Part shown: positions 1-9,992 of the stretch, one piece after another
Position numbering within the stretch: the first letter of the stretch is position 1
Layout: every line of letters begins with the position of its first letter
Assembly: GCA_014529385.2 (NCBI GenBank)
Contig: CM043944.1
Location: 92,003,914-92,063,913 of the forward strand
DNA: 60,000 nucleotides
Reading direction: 5' to 3'
DNA from: Adiantum capillus-veneris
Taxonomy: Eukaryota > Streptophyta > Polypodiopsida > Polypodiales > Pteridaceae
The notes under the pieces: generated by a model
Seen by the model: only the letters and a program-made list of their open reading frames with translations
What the model was told of the DNA's origin: nothing
The model's database searches: none
Position numbers and translations under genes: made by a program

Positions 1-331
1 ACAACAGCACCAAATAACCACTTCAAAAACACAGTTCACAGTTCACAATAGATTTGCACTGGCCCGGCGGAGTTCCGTGCCTAGAGATATTGGCCCCAAA
101 GACTGGCGCCCCTTTCGGTATTTCTTTATGTATTAATCAGTTCAAAGTACAAGAGAGTGGTTAGGGTTTCACTCTTAGACTCTACGTCCAGATGCTCTGC
201 AAAGTGAGCCCTAAACCACTTATTTAAAAATTTACAAGGGTTGCCAAAGCAGAGCCCCAAAAGCTTCAAATCAAAAGCTAAATTCTCTCTCTCTCTCACA
301 CAAGAGAGCTTTAATAAATTAAAGCAATGGG

Positions 332-334
<3 letters not shown>

Positions 335-376
<42 letters not shown>
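335..376. repeat. (CT)n microsatellite inside the E0 LTR
   Basis: About 20 CT units. A CT tract also occurs in the E1 LTR at 15073-15109, but not in the two E2 LTRs. Confidence 0.95.
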
Positions 377-382
<6 letters not shown>

Positions 383-521
383 TTACGAAGAGATAAACCA
401 ATGCCCACAAAAAGCTGCCTGGCGTGAATTCCGCTGCCCAAAAAAGCACCTTTGCTTTCCGTAAATCACGCCGAAAATTCCGGAAATCTGTAATGCTTCG
501 CTGTGGCATTTTCAGCCGCCA

Positions 522-630
522 GTTTTAGGGTTTCAACCACTTTAGGGTTTCAGCCAACAGTTAGGGTTAGGGTTTCCAAGAATTAAGGTTTCTGCAAATT
601 AGGGTTTTTGGCAGAAATTAGGGTTTTTGC
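522..630 (-). promoter_or_regulatory. Cluster of telo-box-like motifs in the LTR U3
   Basis: TTAGGGTTT or a close form (AAACCCTAA on the element's own strand) occurs at about 523-533, 541-550, 561-575 (a double copy), 598-609 and 618-629, all within about 130 bp of the U3 end of E0. Telo-boxes are known plant promoter elements bound by Myb-type telobox proteins. That they act here is inference. Confidence 0.55.
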
Positions 631-660
631 TTGCGGTGGCCACGTCATCACTTTGTGATA

Positions 661-1500
661 GCAAGTCTGGCAAGGCCAACACTGGTCCGGTAGCCAATTT
701 CTCTTTGAGAGTCTGAAAAGCGGTAATCTTTGTCGGTTCCCACATGAAAGGGACTCCTTTCGGAGTCAGTAAATGCAAAGGAGAAGCTATCTCTGCAAAT
801 TTTCGAATGAACGGCCAATAATAAGAGCACAAGCCCATAAAACTTTGAACTTTATGAACATTTTTTAAGTCAGGCCAGTGAGGAATGGTGTCTACTTTTG
901 CTGGGTCCATCATTACACCGTCCGCTGAGACAACGTGTCCCAAAAAGTGTATCTCTTGCAAGAAAAAATCGCTCTTTTTTGGATTGAGAACCAATCTATG
1001 TGTTCGTAGTGCTTGGAAAACCTGTAGCAGATGTTGTCGATGTTTTGCCTCATATTCTTGGAGAAAACTATGATGTCGTCAAAGAAAGTGCCCACAAAAG
1101 ATCGATACTCTCTAAAAATCCTATCCATCATTCGGTTGAATGTTGTTGGAGCATTTGTAAGTCCAAAAGGCATAAGCAAATATTCATACAAACCAAAGGT
1201 TGTCCGGAAAGCTGTCTTGTAGACATCCTTGGGAGCAATTCGAATCTGATGATATCGACTCTTCATATCAATTCTGTTAAAACAAGAGAATCCCTGTAGT
1301 CTGTCGAGTATATCATCGATCTTTGTAATAGGAAATCTGTTCTTGATGGTGATTTTATTGAGAGCTCTATAGTCAATGCACTTCCTCCAAGATCTGTCTT
1401 TCTTTAATACTAGCAACACCGGAGAACAGAAAGGTGAAGTGCTAGGTTGTTTAAGACCCTTCTCGAGAAGTTATTTTACGTGGTTCATTATTTCTTCATT
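661..1500 (-). pseudogene. E1 reverse transcriptase (broken)
   Basis: Codes for the RT palm and fingers of a Ty3/gypsy polyprotein, which would copy element RNA into DNA in the virus-like particle. Visible blocks in order are the CIDYRALN motif, PITKIDDILD, motif A with its aspartate (RIDMKSRYHQI, where the usual SGYHQI glycine is Arg), the FGLTNAP block, and the catalytic FFDD (about 1075-1090). Thumb and connection follow (FLGHVVS, LKNVHKVQSFMGLCSYY). An in-frame stop lies near 1468, a frameshift separates the parts near 1000, and the reading stops at 661 where the E0 LTR was inserted. It is not functional. Confidence 0.85.
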
Positions 1501-2198
1501 TTGGGCTCGACTAACTTGATAAGGTGGCCGGTTTGGTGGTGTACTACCGGGAATCAAATCAATCGTATGATCCTCAAGACGAGGAGGTAACTCGCCTGGC
1601 AGGCCTTCAAAGAAACAATCAGCCTGTGTGTGCATAAATTCTTGTTGTTCCTTTTCCAATTCAGACATATTTGGTCGTTGTTGATCATTCAGCTCTTTCA
1701 AGAAGATCGAGTAAACAAAAAGACTGGATTTCATTAATTTGGAAATGGCCGAAGCCGATACAAGTGGGACGGACTCGTCCTCCAATTTTACATCAAGTAC
1801 AATTTCTATGCCCTTCTCATTCTTCAAAGTCGCTTTCCTGGCCCGATAATCGACCACTGTACTGTTCTTGTGGAACCAAGGGATTCCTAGGAGGATATCA
1901 CACCCTTCCAAAGGCATGATGTAAAAGTCCTCATGCCCCAAATACCTCTGACAATGCAAACGAAGTTTGTTAATGACAGGTGTAATTGCAACATCCCGTC
2001 TGGGTGTTGCTAGAACAACTTCTGCCTATGGTCCCATTCTGTCAGGCGTGATTCCAAGTCGAGCTGCCAATTCGGGTGAAATGAAGTTAGCCTTGACTCC
2101 TCCCTCAAAGAAGATGAGGGCTTCTTGATCTCGTACTTTGTCCCATGTGCGACAAAGTTCTGTGCTTTCATCGATCTAATATGGGTCGATCCCCACAT
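1471..2198 (-). pseudogene. E1 aspartic protease and protease-RT linker (broken)
   Basis: Retropepsin of the E1 polyprotein, which would process Gag-Pol. The active-site region near 2105 reads LIFFEGG, where the aspartate of the usual D-T/S/G-G triad is Glu; E2 keeps Asp (FFDGG) at the same place. The C-terminal half carries the expected GCDILLGIPWF block (about 1880-1915). A stop at about 2022 breaks the frame between the two halves. The linker down to 1471 contains DHTIDLIPGS, typical of the run-up to gypsy RT. With the Glu substitution and the stop, it is inactive. Confidence 0.75.
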
Positions 2199-2199
2199 A

Positions 2200-2630
2200 A
2201 TTTGGTACGAGTCCTGCTTTCATCTTTCCTTTTGTACCACGTTCTTCAGCTGCTCTGGAACTCTGTGGCATATCTTCTGATGGTCCTCTATGTGTCTTTT
2301 TGGGGCATCGTGCGGCGATATGCCCTTGTTTGCCATAGTCAAAACACTTGCCTTCTTTGAGATACTCGGATTTCTGGTCCTCCGTCAAACGGGGACAAGT
2401 ATCTTTCTTTTTTTGGATTTTTGTAGTACAGTAATCTTGAATCTCCTTAGGGAGTCCACAGCAAAACCGCTCGATTTGCTACTTAAAACTGATCGTTATG
2501 AAGGAAGAGGCAGGTAGAAAAGCATCCCAAAACCTTTCGCAGAATGAATCCAAAGTGTCTCCCTTGGTCATCCGAAGATGATTCTAGGCTGTAATCACAT
2601 TGCGCTCGTACTCTTGAGTGAGCCAAGAGG
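2200..2630 (-). pseudogene. E1 gag, C-terminal part with damaged CCHC knuckle
   Basis: This is the continuation of the gag that begins at 14543, separated from it by the 10.9-kb insertion E2. It encodes the end of the capsid-like region (WLTQEYERNV near 2600, matched by E2 at about 11890) and a nucleocapsid zinc knuckle near 2330. The knuckle reads CFDYGKQGHIAARC: the second cysteine is Tyr, whereas E2 has CFGCGEQGHISAKC. Stops and a short deletion follow the WLTQEY block. Confidence 0.75.
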
Positions 2631-2635
2631 AAATG

Positions 2636-3210
2636 TGTAACAAACTTGGACACCCCAAGTCAAGATTCTGTGGCAACACAGCAGAGATTCACTTCAAAAC
2701 ACTTAACAAATTTTAGAGTCGACACGGCTCGGCGTAGTTCCGTGCCAAGAGAGATTGACCCCAAAGACTGGCACCCCTTTTGGCATTTCTTTTTATATTA
2801 ATCTTTGAGCAAAGTACAACGGCTCGTTGGTACTCGCTCTCAGACTCTGCGTCTAGATGCTTTGAGAAGTGAGCCCCTTGGGTCATTTATAAAGGTTACA
2901 AAGGGATGCCAAAAGCAAAGCCCTCAAAAGCAGTAAATCAAAAGCAATGAGTGCCCAAAAGCATCTTTAGTAAAATCTGCCAGTAAAAGCAGTCAGCGCT
3001 CTTTTCGAAAATCCGTACAGCCAGCCAACATAAAACGTGGAGAATCCGTACAGTGCCACGTCAGCCAGTCAGCGTGTTTTTCGGTAGTCCGTATAGGCAG
3101 CGTAATTTGCGGCCGTCCGTATAGCAGCCACGTCAGCATGCTCTTTGCTTAATTTTTAATGGCACCTAGCCCCCTCGGCGTTGGACATGCCACATCATCA
3201 GTTTGTGACA
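2636..3210 (-). repeat. E2 3' LTR
   Basis: 575 bp, TG...CA on the plus strand. It shares with the 12977-13529 copy the GAGTCGACACGG word, the ACTGGC-CCCTTTTGG block and several GCCACGT(T/C)A repeats. A TATAAA on the minus strand near 2890 is a plausible promoter. Confidence 0.9.
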
Positions 3211-3222
3211 TACCCCCCTTTT
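3211..3222 (-). other. E2 polypurine tract
   Basis: Read on the minus strand this is AAAAGGGGGGTA directly before the LTR start TGTCACAAA, the expected position of the plus-strand primer for reverse transcription. Confidence 0.8.
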
Positions 3223-3780
3223 GAAAGAATTGTAATCGGCTGCAAAACAGACAGAGGCCATAAACTGTCTTAGTAGACACTGACTGTTAGTACCGACGCA
3301 CTAGACACGACACATCTAGCACTTGTACAACAACGATAGTCACAACATGACATCACATGACAAATCAGAGAAAAATTCATTTCAAATCTCAGACCATGAC
3401 TGCCAACAACGTATTTAGTAATCGCATCTAGATCCATTCCAGACCTCATTGATGTCCGATTAACTAATCCTTATTGCGATCATGTCTAGAGAGATTTATG
3501 AGACCGAAATGCTGTAGTCATTTCGTCTTTCAGTTCCTGCACTCAAACAAGTTAGATGAGAGAGGCAAATCAATCATATTCATTTTCGGGAATTCCGTTT
3601 CATAAAGTCATACAACAGAATACTTGTCAGCCCATTAGTATCCTTGAAACCCAAAGGGGACATTAGTGACCTTATTCAAATCGAGGTAATCTGTTGAAAA
3701 AGGAGCAGAGTGACTCCCCTCTTGTGCAAACCCGCTACACCATATTCACCCTTGCTGAGTTCGGGGTTCTATTGGAGTAG
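3223..3780 (-). other. E2 3' untranslated segment
   Basis: About 560 bp between the chromodomain remnant and the polypurine tract. I see no open frame and no recognisable domain. Confidence 0.6.
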
Positions 3781-3781
3781 A

Positions 3782-4480
3782 CTATGCTAAACCGGATGCT
3801 TCAAGGTAAAGTTCCAAAATCTGAGGAGTGTCTGCTAGGTCCTCCTCCTCTATCCACTTTGCATCCAATGCCGGATAGCTCTTGAATTTAACCAAGAACA
3901 CTTTTACCTTTCATCTTTCTTTCCTTGTGTGCCAAAATCTGTTCAGGAACGAGTATCTCCTCCCTTTCTTCCACTTTGGGTTGCTAATCAGGCTCACCAT
4001 CAACTGGCACATCGCCTTTAAAAGATTTCAAGAGACTCACATGGAATGCATTGTGAATCTTCGAAGTATCGGGCAGTCTAAGTCTAAAGGAGACATCATT
4101 TTTAATCTAGAAAGGGCCATAATACCTCATACTAAGCTTTGGGAAAAGCCGCTCCTTTTCCTTTCGTTTCCTTAGGTGTGCCTTCTCAAAACGTAAGAGC
4201 ACCCAATCATCTTCTTTTAATTTCAAATCTCGACAATGTCGATCTGGTGCCTTCTTATGTCGTTCTTGAGATTTCTCTTAAGCCTCTCGACCTTGGCAAA
4301 AGGAGTGTCCAAGTCCCTCGTGTACGAGACGGCTTCAAAAATCTTGTCTTTAGTGCCGAGGAAGGGCCCATGGAACCTTCCGAGAGCACCTTCAATTATC
4401 TTAAATGGCGCCTTCCCCGTCGAAGAGTGAACCGTGTTATTGTAGGCAAATTCCACCAAAGGCAAAAAATTTCCCATTGA
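3782..4480 (-). pseudogene. E2 integrase C-terminus with chromodomain (broken)
   Basis: In the minus frame, a GPY/F-type integrase tail appears (WVLLRFEKAHLRK near 4190, MRYYGPFQIK near 4115), followed by LPDTSKIHNAFHVSLLK (about 4030-4080). Then comes a chromodomain: ILVPEQILAHKER (about 3920-3960), a one-base insertion, then VKFKSYPALDAKWIEEEDL (about 3820-3890). The chromodomain defines chromoviruses and is thought to guide integration to particular chromatin. The one-base insertion truncates the protein in the middle of the chromodomain. Confidence 0.75.
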
Positions 4481-5242
4481 GTCTTTTGATTAGAGATGTA
4501 AGACTTCAATAGACCCATAAGAATTGAATTTGCAATGCCAGATTGCCCATCTGTCAGTGGGTGGAATGATGACGAGAACCGCAACCGTGTGCCAATGTTC
4601 TCCCAAATAGCCCTCCAAAACAAACTCGTGAATCGGGGATCTCTTTCGAAGACTATTGTCTCAGGCATGCCATGTAATCGAAATATTTATGCAATGAACA
4701 GCCTCGCTAAATGGTCCGGCTTGACTGTTTTCTTCACTAGAATGAAGTGAGCTTGCTTGCTAAATCTGTCAATGACAGTCCAAATGCCATCATGCCCACT
4801 CTGTGTCTTCGAGAGATCAAAGATGAATCCATTGCAATACTTTCCCAAGGGCGGGTGGGAATGGGTAAAGGCTGTAGTAATCCCCGTGCCTTATGCCTGC
4901 CAAACTTGACTTTGTGGCATACTAAACAACTGCGAACAAAGTCGTCCACATCTTTCTTGAGTCTCGGACAAAAGAAATAACGCTCCACATCTTTCAAGGT
5001 GGTGTCGATGCCGCGGTGATCCGTACAAGGTGGACAATGGCGCTCAATCAAAACCTTTTTCCTCAAGGGTTGTGTAACACACAACATTGTTTTCTTCATC
5101 AAGTAGCCATCGCGTATGGAATACCCTGACCCTATCTCCCCATTCTGTATCCGAGTAAACACATCGAAAAAATCCGAATCGGTGGCGTACTGATCAACCA
5201 TATCCTTGAAGCTTCTATGATGAATTGCGGAAATAGCCAAGA
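4396..5242 (-). pseudogene. E2 integrase, zinc-binding domain and core (broken)
   Basis: Integrase would insert element cDNA into the genome. The 4737-5240 part holds the HHCC zinc domain: CTDHRGIDTT followed by FVRSCLVCHKVKF (about 4905-5030). It then runs into the core start RPWESIAMD. The 4396-4668 part holds the middle of the core (RDPRFTSLFWRAIWENIGTRL, then SSFHPLTDGQSG, where the usual E of the third catalytic motif is at or near the damaged end). A frameshift separates the two parts near 4700, and another precedes the 4223-4477 block. It is not functional. Confidence 0.8.
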
Positions 5243-5250
5243 CTAGGGGC

Positions 5251-5397
5251 CATAGTTACAAGGAATGGCCATTTTCAGGTCCCCGTTCCCATCTTAATTT
5301 CTCGTTCCAGATCCCCGTTCCGTGCTTCAAATGTGAGTATCCGAAACAGGAAATGGCATTTCATGCATGTTGCTGTTTCCCGTTCCGGGTAACTATG
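5251..5397. mobile_element. 147-bp hAT-like MITE with 8-bp target duplication
   Basis: The insert begins CATAGTTAC and ends GTAACTATG, a perfect 9-bp terminal inverted repeat that extends imperfectly to about 18 bp. It is flanked by CTAGGGGC at 5243-5250 and again at 5398-5405. Removing the insert and one flank copy gives uninterrupted RNase H-integrase linker codons of E2. An 8-bp duplication is the signature of the hAT superfamily. There is no coding capacity. The interior has repeated CCCGTTCC-like words. Confidence 0.85.
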
Positions 5398-5405
5398 CTA
5401 GGGGC

Positions 5406-6063
5406 TTCCGAGACAATATATCTGCCACTAAGTTTTTCTGTCTCTGAACATGGACAATCTAAAAGTGAAACTGTGACAAGATGTTAGCCCACCGCATCTG
5501 CTTTTCCGAAAGCTGCGTCTGTGGCAAGAAGTAGCGCAAACTCTGATGATCAGTAAAGCTATGAAATCGGCTCCGAGTAGGTAATGTCGCCACTGAGTAA
5601 GAGCATGGATCTGTGCTGTGAATTTTGGCCTTGAAAACAATCTACTTTCATAAGCAATCACATGGCCTTCTTGCATTAAGATCACTCCGAGACTAGGACC
5701 ACAAGCATCACAATAAACCTCAAATGGCTTTTGCAAATCTGGCAAAGCCGACATTGGTCCAGTAGTCAGTTTTTCCTTAAGTGTCTGAAAGGCAGTCACC
5801 TCTGTCGGTCCCCACGAGAAAGGGACTCCTTTTTGAGTCAAAAAGTGCAAAGTGGAAGCTATCTCTGCAAACTTCCGAAGGAACCGCCGGTAGTAAGAGC
5901 ACAAGCCCAAGAAGCTTCTAACTTCATGAACATTCTTCAATTCCAGCCAATCGCGGATAGGCTCAATCTTGGCCGGGTCCATCTGTACTCCTGCTGCTGA
6001 GACGATGTATCCTAGAAAGTGTATCTCTGGCAAGAAAAACTCGCTCTTATTGATAACTAATCT
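5406..6063 (-). pseudogene. E2 RT C-terminus and RNase H (truncated)
   Basis: Encodes the RT connection (IHFLGYIVS, LKNVHEVRSFLGLCSYYRRF) and the start of RNase H (KPFEVYCDACGPSLGVILMQ near 5720, then YESRLFS). The first RNase H aspartate is present (YCDAC). The frame is lost around 5560. The RT palm is missing: at 6064 the sequence jumps into the LTR of E3, and the protease side resumes at 10912. Compared with E1, roughly 0.8 kb of E2 is absent, consistent with a deletion at this junction. Confidence 0.8.
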
Positions 6064-6677
6064 GTGAGAGCATCAGCGTTTTGCATTTTCAGCACTTATA
6101 CTCTGTACCGCAGCCCCCAAACTTCGCAGATCTCACCGTTTCGCCGCAGATCCTCGCCGCACGGTCAAATCAGCCAGCGTTTGCAGATTCAGCTCGCTAT
6201 TCGCACCATTGCAGGCTGCAGCATCTGCGTTTTCAGCGCATCGTCGTCGCGTCGTCGTCATCGCCGTCGTCACCGACATAGAGTCAAAATTCAGCAGATA
6301 CAAGATTTGCAGATTTCAGCCCTTAAGCATTTTCAGTTTTCAGCCCGTCTCGTCGTCGTCATCATCGTCATCGACATCATCGGCAAGTCCATTGCATTAT
6401 GACCATTGTACCATATTGTGCAATCAATAGCATAGACCTCTCTCGCCATAGAGAGTGGGACCCTTGGAGGAGGGTTTGACAACATTCTGGTGTCGTATTC
6501 TTCTCTCTGAGTCTTAGCACCTTCATTCACAGCGTCTTTCACTTTGTTTGCTATCATTGCACTCTCTCACTAAAGGAACGGAAGGCTCTCCCTTCCGTAA
6601 GTAAAAGGAACCCTTGAGCACAATTCGGAGCACTCATCTTGAGCAAAGTTCAACATTCACTTCCGCTGTACCTTACA
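6064..6677 (+). repeat. E3 5' LTR, 5'-truncated
   Basis: Matches 10327-10911 of the right LTR with small indels and ends CCTTACA. The portion equivalent to about 9993-10326 is missing. Confidence 0.85.
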
Positions 6678-6678
6678 T

Positions 6679-6690
6679 TGGTATCAGAGC
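6679..6690 (+). other. E3 primer-binding site (tRNA-iMet type)
   Basis: TGGTATCAGAGC two bases after the LTR end, the standard complement of the plant initiator tRNA-Met 3' end. The stretch from 6691 to 7107 is an untranslated leader with no recognisable feature. Confidence 0.85.
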
Positions 6691-7107
6691 TTTGACAGTG
6701 TTTTGTATCACTCAAGGAAAGAACCACAAAAATTATTTTTTGCTTGTTGTGGTCGCACGTAACCCAAGTCCACTTGGGCATGTCGATTCCTAATCGTGTT
6801 TTTGAAGAGTGACAGGAAACCCAAGAAAGAAGGGCTGTCCGGCCTCCCCTTGTTCCTCTTTTCACTCATTGAGAGCGGACCGTGCACTTAGCGGCCGGCC
6901 AATCAATGTGAGGTGGGAAAAAGCAACCTTGGTGTGAGCGCAAGGCCGCCAAGGGGTGCACCCGCGGGGAAGAGTAGAGCTCGCGTAATAGAAGATCCTT
7001 CTCTAACACAGATTGCAAGCTAAAGAAAGAACTTGAAGACCCTCAAGAACCCAAGAACCACAAGAACCCAAGTTCCTTGTGAACTTAAGAACCCAAGATC
7101 TCAGTGT

Positions 7108-8466
7108 ATGGTCATCACCCGAAGCAGAATGGATACTTTGCATGAAGGTGATGAGCATGGAGATGGCGAAAAAGAGTTTTTCCCACTATGAGGTTTTTCC
7201 GACCCTCCCCCTTCCCCATCTACGCCACTGTTTGCACCAAATCCTATGGAGGCTTTGGTCAAGTCGATGATGGACATGATGCTACAACAAGAGGCGCAAC
7301 GTGCCACCTTTGATCGCGAGCGCGAGCAAGCGCGCATAGCGGCCGAAGAAAGACAAGCGGCCTTGGAATTAGAACGTGAGGCACAGAGAGACTGACTCAT
7401 GCAAGAGTTGGTCCTACAGATACTCACCGCGAAGTCCGAGCCACTCAAAGAATCATCCGGTAGCACAAGTCGAGAAGCGGATTCCAACAACCCCGTCATG
7501 GAGAAGTTGACATTCTATAAGTATGACGGTAAGATGAATGCTAATGTTATTCATTCTTGGTTGCATCAATTTAATGCTTATTTTGTGACAACTAAGAAGA
7601 CAGGGAATAGTAAAGTTTTGACGGTAGCCATGTATCTTTCTAGGGATGCCATTAATTGGTATCAAGCTTGGCAAGAGGAGCAATTGGCCGCGCACCTAGA
7701 AGAAGCCGAGGTAGGCGAGCCTCTTTCTTTCAATTGGATCGACTTCCAAGACAAGCTCAAGGCACGGTTCTTGCCACTTCAGTACCTAGTGCGGTTAAAG
7801 GAAGATTGGCGTAATCTTAAGCTAAATTGTACTCCAGTCATGTCTTTTTCTAACCGTGTTTTGCAGCTTGGCACCCAATTACGCAAATCGGATGCGAAGC
7901 GCAAAGAGGTTTTCATTTTCAGGTTGGACAATTATATCAGGTTTGATGTCGAAGTCTTCGATCCCGTAGATCTCAACAAGGTGGTAGCGATTGCTCTCGC
8001 GCAGGAGATGAAGCACAATGAGGGAAAGCCGAAGGAGAACAAGACTTCTCAAAGTACCTCTCAGACTCCTCAGAACCCGCAGAACGGTAAGAATGGTAAC
8101 TCTTCTAATCAATCTTCATCTAGTCTCTCAGAAAAGAACTCACACAATGAATCTAAGGGTAAAGCTAACACAATTGCTAAACCTAAGCTCACTCCAAATG
8201 AAAAAGAAGCACAAGGAATTTTAGGAGGATACATCACGTCAGAAGAACAAGTCGTTTATTCTAAGGAAGGTCGATGTTATCATTGTCACATCAAGGGTCA
8301 TATAAAGAAAACATGTCCGAAGATTGAATCTAATGAATCTAAAGAACCCAGAGAACCCACATCCTCTATTAATGCCATAAACGAGAACACTCGTGTGTCC
8401 CAAGTTTCTCATGATCCTCCCATTGATGAGTCTCTCATTAAGTGTTATGGTCATGTGAAGGGTTAG
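7108..8466 (+). pseudogene. E3 Gag (two internal TGA codons)
   Basis: Structural polyprotein that would form the virus-like particle. The frame starts at ATG 7108 (MVITRSRMDTL) and is uninterrupted by frameshifts to TAG 8464-8466, but it has TGA at 7189-7191 and 7393-7395. A helical, Glu/Arg-rich stretch (FDREREQARIAAEERQ) precedes the retrotransposon gag domain (about 7500-8010: KLTFYKYDGKMNANVIHSW, WYQAWQEE, LKARFLP, LKLNCTPVMSFSNRV). A Ser/Asn/Lys-rich linker follows, then one CCHC knuckle CYHCHIKGHIKKTC at about 8275-8316. An alternative ATG after the second TGA lies at 7399. The domain is intact, so only the stops argue against function. Confidence 0.8.
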
Positions 8467-8790
8467 CGTTTTGTCATATTGTTTGATCCAGGCAGTATGT
8501 ATGATGTGATTGGTGCCTCTCTTGTAGAAAGAGCCCGCTTGGAGGTTAGTAAGACCTCTTTTCGAGGTGACGGGCTTCGCTCCCGATGTGGACTCTCTCA
8601 TTATACGAGAGTGCCTTGATGTGTTGTTAACTGTTCAACAAGCGTCTTTTCGTAGAAAATTTGTAGTGTCTCCTCTCTCAGGCTGTGATATGCTTTTAGG
8701 CATTCGATGGTTTCGTGAGCATAACCCTCTCAATGATTGGGCAGCCAATACTTTCACTTTCAATGCCAAAAGTGACTCTCCATTGTCATT
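8467..8790 (+). pseudogene. E3 retropepsin remnant
   Basis: Directly after the gag TAG, and in the same frame, comes FVILFDPGSMYDVIGASLVERA, the active-site region of a retroviral-type protease with Asp-Pro-Gly-Ser in place of Asp-Ser/Thr-Gly. A frameshift near 8565 leads into a second frame with the C-terminal half (FVVSPLSGCDMLLGIRWFREH, about 8655-8715). The arrangement gag-stop-protease in one frame means either a single nonsense change or stop readthrough in the parent. It is inactive as seen. Confidence 0.7.
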
Positions 8791-9056
8791 CATGGGGAGG
8801 AAGTTGCTTATTCTTCACCTCTCATTTCTAATGTGCAGGCGAAACTTGAAAAGAAAAAGGAGAAGGAGACTCTCTCAGTCTTTTCTTCTCCAAAGCACGA
8901 CACGTATGATTTGCAGGATAAAGATGCGATTGTTCACAAGGATGATGGTTAGTTGATATTGTTTTTAGTGAAGCTAACCTCATTACAGATTCGATCAATC
9001 ACGAAGAACCGATCTTGGCTCTCTAGTCAAGATCTAAGGAACCCCCACAGGAAGTA

Positions 9057-9617
9057 TTGTGTATGTGCATGATTAGTCAGTACGCATTGTTTGAGTGTTT
9101 CATTCATGATGGTTTCTTGTATTTTAGTCACCGTCTTTATGTGTTCCCTTTTCATAGGCATGCTATATTGTACGATAAACACGATTCACTCATGAATGAG
9201 CACGGATGTATGCGGAGTACTCATGAAAAGATGAAATGTCTGCATTCAAGGAATCCGCATTCCATGTCTCTTCCTTGGCATGACACAATATCCGAAAGAG
9301 CACAAGAAGGTTTGAGCATCAATCATCGGCATTTCTATTGTGATTTGTCACAGTTGATAGATTTAGATCAAAAAGTCAAAATTCGACCCCATTTTTTGCA
9401 TGTGTTTGGTAAACGGCTTGGTACTCTGTCGCTTTGTTCATCTACATTACATGCACAGTCTTTTAGGAAGACTAGTATTTTTCCAGTCACTCTACATGGA
9501 ATGGGTATGTTCATGTTTTTGTGTTGGAAGTGGTTTCAGGAATTTTTCTCCTTGGAGATTTTTGAAGAAGGTGGACCTACGTCTATAGCCGAAGTTGGAG
9601 CATTGAAGCAACCATAG
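9057..9617 (+). pseudogene. E3 pol remnant, possibly integrase N-terminal region
   Basis: A 186-codon open stretch. Near its start, DGFLYFSHRLYVFPFHRHAI followed by HDSLMNEHG resembles the run-up to the HHCC zinc domain of Ty3/gypsy integrases, which usually read DGFL...RLYVP...HDS...GH. The following residues do not match well, and no catalytic DDE block is visible. RT and RNase H, which should lie between protease and integrase (some 1.5 kb), are absent. The assignment is tentative; the rest of the frame is unrecognised. Confidence 0.4.
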
Positions 9618-9992
9618 ATCACTTTGTGTCGCTTTCGGCCTGGCCCAAAGAAGCAAGCGTTGCAGACCTTTATGAAGTTCAAGTATCACACGACCCACAC
9701 ATCAGAGTGGGCCGGCGAAGAGTCCTTCCCAGGATTCATCTAGACGCTGTTGGCGATCTCCCTCGACGCCATGCAATTATGACAAGGGTTCAGTTAGCTT
9801 AGGAAGTGTTCTGGCACCTTTGTGAGTCTGTTCGTAGACCGTGCATGTCTAGACACTTAGAGTAGTTGCGTTTCCTGTGGTTGCAGACATCATGATCATC
9901 AAATTACAGTCAGTACCCATCAGGAGCATTTTACAGTACATAGAACCCATTTTTCCTATTTTAGCCATTTTTCACTTATTATTAAGTGACTT
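9618..9992 (+). other. E3 3' internal segment
   Basis: A short frame at about 9630-9800 (LSAWPKEASVADLYEVQ...) is open but unrecognised. No convincing polypurine tract precedes the assumed LTR start at 9993, so that boundary is approximate. Confidence 0.4.

Larger units (their letters stand above)
1..660 (-). mobile_element. E0: LTR of a chromovirus-like Ty3/gypsy element, cut by the window edge
   Basis: The stretch aligns along its length with the LTRs at 2636-3210, 12977-13529 and 14609-15213, sharing the R/U5 words around 60-240. It ends at 660 in TTTGTGATA, against TTTGTGACA in its relatives. The next bases (661 on) read as reverse transcriptase codons of E1 on the minus strand, so this LTR was inserted into the E1 pol gene. 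Its other end, the rest of E0 if any, and the second target-site copy (first copy would be GCAAG at 661-665) lie left of the window. It could be a solo LTR or the 5' LTR of a minus-strand element. Confidence 0.8.

Noticed and set aside
126-509. 127-codon minus-strand open frame with an Arg-Glu run
   Set aside because: The run is the (CT)n tract of the E0 LTR read on the other strand. The frame lies wholly inside the LTR and has no domain.
541-630. True telomere or chromosome end
   Set aside because: The TTAGGGTTT words are interrupted by other sequence and lie inside an LTR, so this is a motif cluster and not a telomere array.
885-2517. Several plus-strand open frames of 60-100 codons
   Set aside because: They are antisense to the E1 RT, protease and gag and have no recognisable content.
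9057-9617. Independent gene inside E3
   Set aside because: Open for 186 codons, but its position between protease and 3' LTR and the weak integrase-like start make a pol remnant more likely.
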